This document shows positions 29,024-37,459 of a stretch of DNA of 64,000 nucleotides, piece after piece; within the stretch, counting starts at the first letter, position 1; each line of letters begins with the position of its first letter. Source of the DNA: CAJXYS01 sp913063035 (GTDB taxonomy: Bacteria > Pseudomonadota > Alphaproteobacteria > Rhodobacterales > Rhodobacteraceae); assembly GCF_050586465.1 (NCBI RefSeq), contig NZ_JBOCEG010000005.1, positions 1 through 64,000 on the forward strand, written 5' to 3'. The notes under the pieces are model-generated. The model ran no database searches and was not told where the DNA came from. It worked only from the letters and a program-made list of their open reading frames with translations. The translations under genes and the position numbers were made by a program.

Positions 29024-29949
29024 TGGCTGTCCTTCTTCTCGCAGAACTGAACGGCACCGACCTGGCCACCGACGCCACCGCCAAGGCGGTGACCGCGGCC
29101 AGGGACCTGGGCGAGGTCACCATCCTCTGCGCCAGCGAGGGCTGCGGCGGCGCGGCCGAGGCCGCGGCCAAGCTCGACGGCGTGGCCAAGGTCCTTTGCG
29201 CCGATGACGCGCTCTACGGGCACGGCCTGGCCGAGCCGGTCGCGGATCTCGTGGTCAGCCTCGCGGACGACTACGAACATATCGTCGCGCCCGCCACCGT
29301 CTCGGCCAAGAACATCATGCCGCGCGTCGCCGCGCTGCTGGACGTCATGGTGATCACGGACATCACCGCGGTCGTCGACGGCGCCACCTTCGAGCGGCCG
29401 GTCTATGCCGGCAACGCGATGCAGACGGTCAAGAGCTCGGACGCCAAGAAGGTCGTCACGATCCGGACCTCGACCTTCGACGCCGCCGGCGAGGGCGGCA
29501 GCGCCGCGGTCGAGAAGATCGGCGCGGCCGGCGATCCGGGCCTGTCGGAATGGGTCGAGGACAAGGTCGCCGAGAGCGACCGTCCGGAACTCACCTCGGC
29601 CAAGATCGTGGTCTCGGGCGGCCGCGGCGTCGGCTCGGAGGAGAATTTCGATATCGTCAAGCAACTCGCCGACAAGCTCGGCGCGGCGGTCGGCGCCTCC
29701 CGCGCGGCGGTCGATTCGGGCTACGCGCCGAACGACTGGCAGGTGGGCCAGACCGGCAAGGTCGTGGCCCCGGATCTCTACATTGCCTGCGGCATCTCGG
29801 GCGCGATCCAGCACCTGGCCGGCATGAAGGACGCCAAGGTGATCGTGGCGATCAACAAGGACGAGGAGGCGCCGATCTTCCAGGTCGCCGATTACGGCCT
29901 GGTCGCCGATCTCTTCGACGCCGTGCCGGAACTGACCGGCAAGCTCTGA
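29023..29949 (+). CDS. etfA: Electron transfer flavoprotein subunit alpha
   Basis: 308 residues, FAD-carrying partner of EtfB. The FAD-binding C-terminal domain (about 185-308) has KIVVSGGRGVGSEENFD, GASRAAVDSGYAPNDWQVGQ and ACGISGAIQHLAGMKDAKVI, all classical. N-terminal domain LLAELNGTDLATDATAKAV. ATG 29023 overlaps the etfB stop. A 10-bp stem terminator follows the stop by 26 bases. Confidence 0.96.
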   Translation: MAVLLLAELNGTDLATDATAKAVTAARDLGEVTILCASEGCGGAAEAAAKLDGVAKVLCADDALYGHGLAEPVADLVVSLADDYEHIVAPATVSAKNIMPRVAALLDVMVITDITAVVDGATFERPVYAGNAMQTVKSSDAKKVVTIRTSTFDAAGEGGSAAVEKIGAAGDPGLSEWVEDKVAESDRPELTSAKIVVSGGRGVGSEENFDIVKQLADKLGAAVGASRAAVDSGYAPNDWQVGQTGKVVAPDLYIACGISGAIQHLAGMKDAKVIVAINKDEEAPIFQVADYGLVADLFDAVPELTGKL

Positions 29950-29975
29950 GGCCTGCGCTTCGGAACGGCAATTCG

Positions 29976-30000
29976 AAAGGCCCGCCCCCGGCGGGCCTTT
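29976..30000. terminator. Hairpin terminator shared by converging etfA and the DUF6473 gene
   Basis: AAAGGCCCGC (29976-29985), five-base loop CCCCG, GCGGGCCTTT (29991-30000). The 10-bp stem is perfect, begins with AAA and ends in TTT, so it reads as a short factor-independent terminator in either direction. It lies between two converging stop codons, which supports the call. Confidence 0.75.
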
Positions 30001-30006
30001 CCCGTT

Positions 30007-30822
30007 TCAGACCGCGAGGCGGCGCAGCGGGCCGACAAGCGCCTCGGCGGCGACCCGGTGGGCCTCGGGGGGAAGGACCTGCATCGCGGCGGTGCGCTCG
30101 GCGTCGGCGAAGACCATGCCCGCGGGCACCCGGTCCGCCGGCATGCGCGGCACGACGCATTCGACATAGTCCGAGACCAGGGGGCGCATCTCGTCCACCA
30201 TTGCCCGCGTGATGAACAGCGGATCGCCGCCCAGGCCCTGCCGCGGCATCACCGCATCCGGCCAGCGGGTCGAGAGCCAGAGCAGAACCGTCGGCGTCTC
30301 GATCCGCCCGAGCAGCACCCGCATCCGGGCGATCCAGGCGGTGCGCAACTCGGCCAGGACGGTCACGAACTGATCCGGGTCACGCCCGCGCAGCACCCCG
30401 AGCAAATGCCGGGTGAAGTGGAAATCCGCGAAATCGACCCGCGGGTAAAGCGACTGGAGCCCGGCCCCCGCCCGGATGAACCGGTCATTCCGTCGGGGAT
30501 GGACGGTATAGTACCTGTTCGACTGGTTATGCGCGCCCATCACGGCGACCACGGTCACCACCGCCCGCCCCGCCACGCGCTGGACCTCGGGATCGTTGAG
30601 GAACCGGTCGAGACCCGCATTGACGCAGCCGAGATTCACGCAGCCGATCCCCAGGGAGTTGCGCAGCAACGCCGGATAGGGCCGCCTGATGAACTTGCCA
30701 TGTGTCTCCGTCGCGCCGATGAAGGCGCAGTAAGGCCCGTCGCGCGACAGGCGCCCGCCAGGCCCGGTCAGGGACCGCTCCGTGGCCGCGCCGCCGGAAA
30801 ACCGGTTGAACATCGATTCCAC
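30007..30822 (-). CDS. DUF6473 family protein
   Basis: 271 residues, soluble. Conserved blocks that I associate with DUF6473: PYCAFIGATETHGKFIRRPY (about 30-49), GCVNLGCVNAGLDRFLNDPE and RYYTVHPRRNDRF, then DFADFHFTRHLLGVLRGRD. The GATET and N-G-C-N-A pattern resembles an SGNH-hydrolase-like fold, but no catalytic triad is certain. It is common in roseobacters and of unknown function. Converges on etfA; divergent from the hydroxybutyryl-CoA dehydrogenase gene. Confidence 0.75.
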   Translation of the reverse strand: MESMFNRFSGGAATERSLTGPGGRLSRDGPYCAFIGATETHGKFIRRPYPALLRNSLGIGCVNLGCVNAGLDRFLNDPEVQRVAGRAVVTVVAVMGAHNQSNRYYTVHPRRNDRFIRAGAGLQSLYPRVDFADFHFTRHLLGVLRGRDPDQFVTVLAELRTAWIARMRVLLGRIETPTVLLWLSTRWPDAVMPRQGLGGDPLFITRAMVDEMRPLVSDYVECVVPRMPADRVPAGMVFADAERTAAMQVLPPEAHRVAAEALVGPLRRLAV

Positions 30823-30972
30823 CCCTTTCTCACCCGGGGAGGAGCATTCCCCACGCGTCTTTCCGAAGCCTTAAGACCTGTATTTGCGTCAAATCCCGGG
30901 TAGTCTTCCGACTTGAACCCGCTTGGCCGCACTGCATATGGTGCGGCTCAGATCAGCGCTGCGGAGAACAGG

Positions 30973-31848
30973 ATGGAAATCAAGAAGGTCGGCGTCGTCG
31001 GGGCGGGACAGATGGGCAACGGGATCGCCCATGTCTTTGCCGCGGCAGGGTATGACGTGCTGATGCATGACATTTCCGAGGACGCGCTCGACAAGGCCAT
31101 GGGCATCATCAGGAAGAATCTCTCCCGACAGGTTCAGCGCGAGAAGCTGTCCGAGGCGGATATGAACGCCGCGCTCGAGCACATCGCGACAACCACGACC
31201 CTGTCGGATCTCGGGCCGAGCGACCTGATCATCGAGGCCGCGACAGAACGCGAATCGGTCAAGACCGCGATCTTCGAGGATCTTCTGCCGCATCTGAAGC
31301 CCGACACGATCCTGACCTCGAACACGTCCTCGATCTCGATCACCCGGCTTGCCAGCCGCACGGATCGCCCCGGCAAGTTCATGGGCTTCCATTTCATGAA
31401 CCCGGTGCCGGTGATGCAGCTGGTCGAACTGATCCGCGGCATCGCGACGGACCGCGAGACCTACGACGTCCTTCTCGGCGTGGTCGAGAAGCTCGGCAAG
31501 ACCGCCGCGAGCGCCGAGGACTTCCCCGCCTTCATCGTCAACCGCATCCTGATGCCGATGATCAACGAGGCGGTCTACACGCTCTACGAGGGCGTGGGCA
31601 GCGTGGAGTCGATCGACCAGTCGATGAAGCTGGGGGCCAACCACCCGATGGGGCCGCTGGAGCTGGCCGATTTCATCGGGCTCGACACCTGCCTCGCGAT
31701 CATGAACGTCCTGCATGACGGCCTGGCCGACACGAAGTACCGGCCCTGCCCGCTCTTGACGAAATACGTCGAGGCCGGCTGGCTCGGCCGCAAGACCGAG
31801 CGCGGCTTCTACGACTATCGCGGCGAGACGCCGGTGCCGACGCGCTGA
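30973..31848 (+). CDS. 3-hydroxybutyryl-CoA dehydrogenase
   Basis: 291-residue NAD(P)-dependent 3-hydroxyacyl-CoA dehydrogenase. Rossmann start KVGVVGAGQMGNGIAHVFA at about 4-22; TSNTSSISITRLA and the catalytic FHFMNPVPVMQLVE (His-Glu pair) follow; the C-terminal domain has DFPAFIVNRILMPMINEAVY and SMKLGANHPMGPLELADFIG. It oxidises 3-hydroxybutyryl-CoA to acetoacetyl-CoA or the reverse. ATG 30973 gives the family start. Close to etfBA, but on a separate transcript. The acyltransferase gene converges, three bases away. Confidence 0.93.
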   Translation: MEIKKVGVVGAGQMGNGIAHVFAAAGYDVLMHDISEDALDKAMGIIRKNLSRQVQREKLSEADMNAALEHIATTTTLSDLGPSDLIIEAATERESVKTAIFEDLLPHLKPDTILTSNTSSISITRLASRTDRPGKFMGFHFMNPVPVMQLVELIRGIATDRETYDVLLGVVEKLGKTAASAEDFPAFIVNRILMPMINEAVYTLYEGVGSVESIDQSMKLGANHPMGPLELADFIGLDTCLAIMNVLHDGLADTKYRPCPLLTKYVEAGWLGRKTERGFYDYRGETPVPTR

Positions 31849-31851
31849 GGA

Positions 31852-32742
31852 TCAGTCCTCGCGCAGCGCCAGCGTGAGGTCGCGCAAATGCGCCATGAAC
31901 CCGCGCGGGTTCCCGGCCCAGGGCGCGATCTCGTCGCGCCCGATCGGCCGTCCGATCACCGGTTTCTGCGGCTTTCGGCGCGCATGGGCGATCTCGTGCA
32001 GAAGCAGCCCCTGCCGCAGGGTAAGCGACACCTGGTGCGCCATCTGGAACCAGCGGCTGTTCTGGCCCGGGAAATAGATCGGCAGAACCTGCGCATCGCT
32101 CTTCAGGATCATCTTCGCGGTGAAGGGCAGCCAGTCCGATTCCAAGGCATCCTCGAACCAGCCCGGCGCGGTGGCGACGCCGCCGGCCGGGAACAGGATG
32201 ATGACGCCGCCCTCGGCCAGATGTTCCATCGCGCGCTTGCGCATCTCGATATTCATGCGGGCGGCATCGGGTTCGTGCGGGAAGCTGACCGGCAGCATGT
32301 GGTACTGGATCTCGGGCACGTTGGTCAGCAGAGAGCGGGTCAGGATCTTGAAATCGCTGCGCACGCGGCCGACGAGTTCGGCCAGCACCATGCCGTCTAC
32401 CAGACCATGCGGATGGTTGGCGACCACGACCAGCGGCCCGGTTTCGGGGATCTGCGCGATCTGCGCATCGGGGGTCTGCAGGTCGATCTCGAGCAGGTCC
32501 AGCGCCTTGCCCCAGAAGCTCTGCCCCGGCTTGCGGCCCGTCCTCTCGAACTTCCGCACCAGCCGCAGCAGCGTCAGCTTGCCGGTCATCCATTCGACCG
32601 CGCGGATCGTGTTGGCCTTCAGCGGGTTCGTGAAGGTTCCGGCATAGGAGAGGTTGCGCCCGTCGTAAGGCTCGTAATTGGCCGCCTCAAGGGCGGGCTC
32701 GGGGGCCCATTCGGCGGTGTCGGGCTCGGTGTCGGGCTTCAT
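31852..32742 (-). CDS. Lysophospholipid acyltransferase family protein
   Basis: 296 residues, PlsC-superfamily acyltransferase. The catalytic HX4D is VVANHPHGLVDGMV near residue 110, the second block KRAMEHLAEGGVIILFPAGG matches the phosphate-binding FPAGG motif. N-terminal PYDGRNLSYAGTFTNPLKA is unusual. It is the last gene of the ChvI-to-HPr run on the minus strand, 17 bp after HPr, so it may be co-transcribed and respond to the envelope-sensing ChvG system. Acceptor lipid unknown. A second PlsC-like gene is at 61223-61963. Confidence 0.85.
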   Translation of the reverse strand: MKPDTEPDTAEWAPEPALEAANYEPYDGRNLSYAGTFTNPLKANTIRAVEWMTGKLTLLRLVRKFERTGRKPGQSFWGKALDLLEIDLQTPDAQIAQIPETGPLVVVANHPHGLVDGMVLAELVGRVRSDFKILTRSLLTNVPEIQYHMLPVSFPHEPDAARMNIEMRKRAMEHLAEGGVIILFPAGGVATAPGWFEDALESDWLPFTAKMILKSDAQVLPIYFPGQNSRWFQMAHQVSLTLRQGLLLHEIAHARRKPQKPVIGRPIGRDEIAPWAGNPRGFMAHLRDLTLALRED

Positions 32743-32759
32743 GCGGTTCCGCCTAGGGT

Positions 32760-33035
32760 TCAGAAATCCTCGCCGAAGCGATCCGCCACGAGGGTTTCGA
32801 GGGCATCGGCCAGCGCGGCGGCCTCGGGGCCATGGGTCCGGACCTCAATAATGCTTCCCTTGTCGGCTGCCAACATCAAAAGGCCCATGATGGAATCCCC
32901 CGAGGCCGACATGCCGTCCTTGGCCACCTCGGCACCGGCATCGAAGCGCTCGACGGTTTCGACGAACTTGGCCGAGGCACGCGCGTGCAGGCCCTTCTCG
33001 TTCACGATTTTCAGCTGGCGCGTCACCGTTCCCAT
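32760..33035 (-). CDS. HPr phosphocarrier protein (nitrogen-type PTS)
   Basis: 91 residues. Active-site H17 in NEKGLHARASAKF accepts phosphate from enzyme I; regulatory S48 in ASGDSIMGLLML is the site phosphorylated by HprK in this clade. Usual size. In Alphaproteobacteria such an HPr lacks sugar permeases and acts in regulation, passing phosphate between EI-Ntr and EIIA proteins. Located two bases after EIIA, and HprK is four genes upstream in the same run. Confidence 0.95.
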   Translation of the reverse strand: MGTVTRQLKIVNEKGLHARASAKFVETVERFDAGAEVAKDGMSASGDSIMGLLMLAADKGSIIEVRTHGPEAAALADALETLVADRFGEDF

Positions 33036-33037
33036 TC

Positions 33038-33430
33038 CTATCCCGGCAGCCCGTCGAAGCTGTCGATGTATTTCCGGCCCGCCTCCATCGCCGTGGCGAC
33101 CGCGTCGGTCACGGACATGCCCCGCGACTTGGCCAGCTTGATGAGCATGGGAAGGTTCGCACCGTAGAGAATCTTGCGGTCGTCCGGGGCGCAGGCCCGG
33201 AGCGACAGGTTCGACGGCGAGCCGCCGAACATGTCGGTCACCACGATGACGCCGTCGCCGGTATCCACCGCGTCGGCCGCGTCGCAGATCTCCGCCTGCT
33301 TCGTCAGGCGGTCATGATCTTCCTCTATGGAGATCGCCCTGATGCCGGGCTGCTGGCCCACGACGTGCTCGACCGCGGAAAGATACTCCTTGGCCAGGCC
33401 CCCATGCGCCACGATGACGATCCCGATCAA
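33038..33430 (-). CDS. PTS EIIA component, mannose family
   Basis: 130 residues. The phosphoacceptor is H9 in GIVIVAHGGLAKEYL; TDMFGGSPSNLSLRACA (about 70-86) forms the conserved active-site loop of the EIIA-Man fold. No EIIB/EIIC permease is near, so a regulatory role is likely, as for PtsM/EIIA-Man of Brucella and Rhizobium. Seven bases after rapZ and two before HPr. Interacts with HPr and possibly the ChvG system; this last point is from related species. Confidence 0.92.
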   Translation of the reverse strand: MIGIVIVAHGGLAKEYLSAVEHVVGQQPGIRAISIEEDHDRLTKQAEICDAADAVDTGDGVIVVTDMFGGSPSNLSLRACAPDDRKILYGANLPMLIKLAKSRGMSVTDAVATAMEAGRKYIDSFDGLPG

Positions 33431-33436
33431 CCGCTG

Positions 33437-34351
33437 TCACCTTGTACCTTGATGCTGCGCGCCCCCCGCACGCCGTTCGAGTTCACGGTGCCTTATAGAC
33501 ACTTGCCACCCCGCCTGTGCAAGCGTATTTGCCAGCTTTTCAGCGATGGCGACCGATCTGTGTTGCCCGCCGGTGCACCCCAGCGCGACCGTGAGATGGC
33601 TTTTTCCCTCGTCGCGATAGGCCGGCAGCAGCGACGCGACGAGCCCGGACATCCGTTCGAAGAAGTCGGCGAATCTCGTGTCCTTCTCGATATAGGCGGC
33701 GACCGGGGCGTCGCGCCCGTCGAGGCCGCGCAGGTCCTCTTCCCAGTGCGGGTTGTTCAGGAACCGGCAGTCGAAGACCAGGTCGGCCCCGCGCGGCACG
33801 CCCCGCTTGTAGGAAAAGGACTGCACCGACACGGCCAGCCGCTGCCCGCGTTCGGCACCGAACCAGCGGCCCATTTCCGCGCGCAGGTCATGGGGCGACA
33901 TCTCGGTCGTGTCGACCAGCAGATCCGCCCTGTCGCGCACCGGGCGCAGGATCTCGAACTCGCGCTCGATACCGACGCCCGGCGCCTCGGCCGGGGCAAG
34001 CGGGTGGCGCCGCCGGGTTTCCGAGAACCGGCGCAGCAGCGTATCGGCGTCGCAGTCGACATAGATGAGCTGGGCCAGAACCGCGGGGTTCCGGGCAAGC
34101 CGATCCATGGTCTCGACCAGCCGGGCGGTTTCGAAATCGCGGTTCCGGGCATCGACGCCCAGCGCCAGCGGGCGATCGAGCGGCGGCCCGGCGAGAAGGC
34201 GCGGCAGCAGGGAAAGCGGCAGGTTGTCGATGGCCTCGAACCCGAGATCCTCGAGCGCCCGGATCGCGGTGGTCCGGCCCGCACCGGACGGGCCGGTGAC
34301 GATGACCAGTTCCTGTTCCACCTGCGCATTGGTCCGGTCCGGGCCGGTCAT
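33437..34351 (-). CDS. rapZ: RapZ-like RNase adapter / nucleotide-binding protein
   Basis: 304 residues. N-terminal P-loop VTGPSGAGRTTAIRALEDLG (about 16-35), with Arg in place of the usual Walker Lys, then AIDNLPLSLLP. C-terminal RapZ domain: SYKRGVPRGADLVFDCRFL and LTVALGCTGGQHRSVAIAEKLA. E. coli RapZ guides RNase E to small RNAs that control GlmS; in Alphaproteobacteria it is linked to the PTS-Ntr genes. ATG 34351 has GGAG upstream. It lies between hprK and EIIA. Confidence 0.9.
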   Translation of the reverse strand: MTGPDRTNAQVEQELVIVTGPSGAGRTTAIRALEDLGFEAIDNLPLSLLPRLLAGPPLDRPLALGVDARNRDFETARLVETMDRLARNPAVLAQLIYVDCDADTLLRRFSETRRRHPLAPAEAPGVGIEREFEILRPVRDRADLLVDTTEMSPHDLRAEMGRWFGAERGQRLAVSVQSFSYKRGVPRGADLVFDCRFLNNPHWEEDLRGLDGRDAPVAAYIEKDTRFADFFERMSGLVASLLPAYRDEGKSHLTVALGCTGGQHRSVAIAEKLANTLAQAGWQVSIRHRELERRAGGAQHQGTR

Positions 34352-34353
34352 GG

Positions 34354-34785
34354 TCAGTCGCTCCTTCCGTACAGGAGATAATGTCGAAGAGCGGCCGGGA
34401 AATGACCCCCCTGCTGCCCGGATATCACTTCGACGTGATGGCCGAATACCGGAATCGTCTCGGGTTCCGGCAGGCGGGCCGGCGGCCCGCGATCCATGTC
34501 GACCACCAGCGCGAGCGGCGCCTCGGTGATCGCACCGGCGTTGAGAATGCCGATGCCGCGCGCTTCGATGCGCCCGCGGATGGTGTCGGGCGCGCTCAGC
34601 CAGGGCCGCCCATCGCGAAGCGCGACCACGGTCCGGTCGTCGGCGATCAGCACGCCCCCGAGCGCCAGCAGGGCAAGCGCGAGCGTGGATTTTCCGCTGC
34701 CCGCCGCACCGCGGATCAGGACGCCGCGGCCGTCGACGGCCACGGAACTGGCATGCAGGATATCGCGCGGGGCGTCCGGACTCAC
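34354..34785 (-). CDS. hprK: HPr kinase/phosphorylase, short alphaproteobacterial form
   Basis: 143 residues, about half of the Gram-positive enzyme: the N-terminal domain is missing and only the kinase core remains, as usual in Alphaproteobacteria. Walker A GAAGSGKST at G26-T34, then LIADDRTVVALRDGRPWL and the conserved IEARGIGILNAG loop. It phosphorylates HPr at a serine (S48 here). The start overlaps the chvG stop (ATGA). The truncation is a family feature and not damage. Confidence 0.92.
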   Translation of the reverse strand: MSPDAPRDILHASSVAVDGRGVLIRGAAGSGKSTLALALLALGGVLIADDRTVVALRDGRPWLSAPDTIRGRIEARGIGILNAGAITEAPLALVVDMDRGPPARLPEPETIPVFGHHVEVISGQQGGHFPAALRHYLLYGRSD

Positions 34786-36515
34786 ACCGGCAGGCCGACG
34801 ACGAAGCGCGCGCCCAGCGGCTCCGAGGTCGGATCGGCATCGGTGGGTCTGATGTTCTCGGCCCAGATCACGCCGCCATGCGCCTCGACGATCTGCTTGG
34901 AGATCGCCAGACCCAGCCCGGAATGATTCCCGAACTGGGTCTCCGGGCGTTCCGAGTAGAACCGGGTGAAGATCTTGGTCAGCGCGCTTTCGGGGATACC
35001 CGGACCGGTATCCTCGACCACGACGAGCACGCGGTTCTCGCGGCGCCGTGCCCAGACCCGAACCGCGTCGCCTTCTTCGCAGAAGGAAATGGCATTCGTC
35101 AGCAGGTTGACGAAGACCTGCGCCAGCCGCGCCTCGAGCCCCTGGATCACGATGGGTCGGTCCGGCAGGTCCGCGATGAACTCGACGCCTTCCTGCGCCG
35201 CCTCGGTCGCGTGGTAGCTTGCCAGCGAGCGGAGCAGTTTCAGCAGGTCGAAGGAGTCCATCTCTTCCTTGACCAGCTCGCTGTCGAGCCGCGAGGCCGC
35301 CGAGATGTCGGAAACCAGCCGGTCGAGGCGGCGCACGTCATGCTCGATCACGTCGAGGAGGCGGCCGCGCTGGGATTCGTTGCGCGCGACCCGCATCGTG
35401 TCGACGGCAGAGCGCAGCGAGGACAGCGGGTTCTTGAGCTCGTGGCTGACATCGGCCGCGAACTGCTCGTTGGCCTCGATCCGGTCATAGAGGGCGGTGA
35501 CCATGCCGCGCAGCGCGCTCGAGAGCCGGCCGATCTCGTCCGGGCGGGCCGACAGATCGGGGATGCGCACCCGGTGCGGGCTCATCTTGCGGGCGTTCTT
35601 GTCGCGCCCAAGCTCGGCGGCGGCGGCCAGGTCGCTCAGCGGGTTGGCGATGGTCGAGGCGAGAACCAGCGACAGCCCGATCGAGACCATGATCGCGATC
35701 ACGAACATCTGCAGGACCTGCTCGCGCTCGAGCCGGACGAGGTGGTCGATCTCTCCGGCGGCGGTGGTCAGCGCCACAGCGCCCACGACGCGGTCGCCCT
35801 GCTGGATCGGGGCGGCCACGGCGAAGACGCTGTTGCCTTCGGTGTCGCGGGCGTTCCGGACCTCGGTCCGGCCACCGAGGGCCGCGTCGATCAGCGTCCG
35901 GGCCATGTCCTCGGAATTGACCTCGGACCCGGTGGGGCCGTCCGCCGAGACAAGGCGCGCCAGCGCCTCCCATACGGTATTGAGGAAATCGGTGATGACG
36001 GTGCTGCCATCCCCCGGCAGCGTGTCGCCCAGCAGGTCCGGCGGGGGGCGGTTCGGCAGCTCGGCCGAGGCGGCGACCAGCGTCTCGTTCGTGTCGAAGA
36101 CGAAAACCTCGACCCCGTGCAAAAGGGGCAGGTTCCCGAGCGTCTGGGTGGGCGAGATCCCGTCGGCGGCCTGGAAGGAAACCGGACCGAAGCGGGGCAG
36201 CTGGGCCTCGAAGATATCGGAGATCAGCCGCGCCTCGGTGACGAGCGCACGCTCGCGCTGAAGCACGAGGCTGTCGCGGAACGGGTTGAGATAGAGCACC
36301 CCCACCACCAGGATGATGAGGGCCAGGACGTTGAAGGTGACGATCTTGCGCGCCAGCGGCGAGCGGTTGAGCGCGACCCAGGTCCGCTTCGCGCGCTTCT
36401 CGCGCATCTCGTCCTCGACGCGCTCACCGGAGCCTTCCCAATCCTCGCCGAGGACGATGTCGGCATCCTCGAGCGTCTCGGTCTCGTCAACGTCGAAGCG
36501 CGAGGATACGCTCAT
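34782..36515 (-). CDS. chvG: Sensor histidine kinase ChvG
   Basis: 577 residues. First membrane helix about 57-77, periplasmic domain to about 265, second helix about 268-290, HAMP about 290-345, phosphoacceptor H358 in FAADVSHELKNPLSSLRSA, and an ATPase domain with FVNLLTNAISF, VVEDTGPGIPES and HSGLGLAISKQIVE. The ChvG/ChvI (ExoS, BvrS) system senses acidity or envelope stress and controls envelope and metabolic genes, including pckA in rhizobia and Brucella. Overlaps chvI by ATGA. Confidence 0.94.
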   Translation of the reverse strand: MSVSSRFDVDETETLEDADIVLGEDWEGSGERVEDEMREKRAKRTWVALNRSPLARKIVTFNVLALIILVVGVLYLNPFRDSLVLQRERALVTEARLISDIFEAQLPRFGPVSFQAADGISPTQTLGNLPLLHGVEVFVFDTNETLVAASAELPNRPPPDLLGDTLPGDGSTVITDFLNTVWEALARLVSADGPTGSEVNSEDMARTLIDAALGGRTEVRNARDTEGNSVFAVAAPIQQGDRVVGAVALTTAAGEIDHLVRLEREQVLQMFVIAIMVSIGLSLVLASTIANPLSDLAAAAELGRDKNARKMSPHRVRIPDLSARPDEIGRLSSALRGMVTALYDRIEANEQFAADVSHELKNPLSSLRSAVDTMRVARNESQRGRLLDVIEHDVRRLDRLVSDISAASRLDSELVKEEMDSFDLLKLLRSLASYHATEAAQEGVEFIADLPDRPIVIQGLEARLAQVFVNLLTNAISFCEEGDAVRVWARRRENRVLVVVEDTGPGIPESALTKIFTRFYSERPETQFGNHSGLGLAISKQIVEAHGGVIWAENIRPTDADPTSEPLGARFVVGLPV

Positions 36516-37213
36516 TCCTCGTTATACCTGTATCCGATGCCGTAGAGCGTCTCGATCGCCGAGAAGTCGTCGTCGACCGACCGCATCTTCTTGCGGAGCC
36601 GCTTGATGTGGCTGTCGATGGTGCGGTCGTCGACATAGACCTGGTCGTCATAGGCGACGTCCATCAGCTGATCGCGGCTCTTGACGAAGCCGGGGCGCTG
36701 CGCAAGCGCCTGCAGCAGGAGAAACTCGGTCACCGTCAGCGACACGTTCCGTCCCTTCCAGGTCACGGTGTGGCGCAGCGGGTCCATGACCAGGTGGCCG
36801 CGGGTCATGACCTTCGCCTCCTCGGGGGGCTCGCCGCCATCGTTGGCGATCGCCTCCTGGCGGCGCAGCAGCGCGCGGATTCGTTCCACGAGCAGCCGCT
36901 GCGAGAAGGGCTTGCGCACGTAGTCGTCGGCCCCCATCCGAAGGCCCAGCACCTCGTCGATCTCGTCGTCCTTCGACGTCAGGAAGATCACCGGCATCGA
37001 GGTTTTCTGCCGCAGACGCTGCAGCAGGTCCATTCCGTCCATCCGGGGCATCTTGATGTCGAGGACGGCCATGTCGGGCAGCTTGCGGTTGAACGCGTCC
37101 AGCGCCGACTGCCCGTCGTTGTAGGTCTCCACCTCGAAGCCTTCGGCCTCGAGCGTGATGGCGACCGATGTCAGGATGTTCCGATCATCGTCGACCAATG
37201 CGATCGTTGACAT
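36512..37213 (-). CDS. chvI: Response regulator ChvI
   Basis: 233 residues. Receiver with D8-D9-D10, phosphoacceptor D52 (VLDIKMPRMDG), and KPFSQR lysine near 104; OmpR-type winged helix at about 130-230 (VDDRTIDSHIKRLRKKMR). D52 fits ChvI of rhizobia. First gene of the ChvI-ChvG-HprK-RapZ-EIIA-HPr-acyltransferase series and divergent from pckA over 330 bp. AAGGA precedes the ATG. The intergenic region has several palindromes that could bind it. Confidence 0.95.
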   Translation of the reverse strand: MSTIALVDDDRNILTSVAITLEAEGFEVETYNDGQSALDAFNRKLPDMAVLDIKMPRMDGMDLLQRLRQKTSMPVIFLTSKDDEIDEVLGLRMGADDYVRKPFSQRLLVERIRALLRRQEAIANDGGEPPEEAKVMTRGHLVMDPLRHTVTWKGRNVSLTVTEFLLLQALAQRPGFVKSRDQLMDVAYDDQVYVDDRTIDSHIKRLRKKMRSVDDDFSAIETLYGIGYRYNEE

Positions 37214-37316
37214 GAAGCCATTCCTTGTTCTGCTCGCTCTGCCTCATTTTTTCCTTATTTTCCGTCTTACGCGGCGAGGAATCAATAATTTAGTTGCGAA
37301 TCAGGGTAGGAACGCG

Positions 37317-37344
37317 GGGTGAATACACCCGATTCGGGTTAACC
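37317..37344. promoter_or_regulatory. Cluster of three overlapping palindromes
   Basis: GGGTG-AATA-CACCC (37317-37330), ACCCG-ATT-CGGGT (37327-37339) and the 8-bp palindrome GGTTAACC (37337-37344). The arms share bases, so only one stem can form at a time if transcribed. About 200 bp from pckA and 100 bp from chvI. A transcription-factor site is the simplest reading; ChvI is a candidate because it controls pckA in relatives. Confidence 0.45.
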
Positions 37345-37439
37345 TATGACTAATTTGCCGCAGGCAGAGCTTCGCCAGCGCGAAAGAAATGGAAAGATGC
37401 GCCCTGTTTCCCTTTTGCCCGGGCATGCTATACGGGCGA

Positions 37440-37459
37440 TGTTCCAGTCATTCGGAACA
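37440..37459. promoter_or_regulatory. Inverted repeat upstream of pckA
   Basis: TGTTCC (37440-37445) and GGAACA (37454-37459) with an 8-base spacer make a perfect 6-bp dyad about 85 bp before the pckA start codon and just downstream of a weak -10-like TATACG. It could be an operator for a LacI, GntR or similar factor, or a chance dyad. Nothing else assigns it. Confidence 0.35.

Noticed and set aside
37339..37353. TTAA-N7-CTAA resembling a CtrA box
   Set aside because: One mismatch to TTAA-N7-TTAA and no cell-cycle gene beside it; the TTAA half belongs to the GGTTAACC palindrome.
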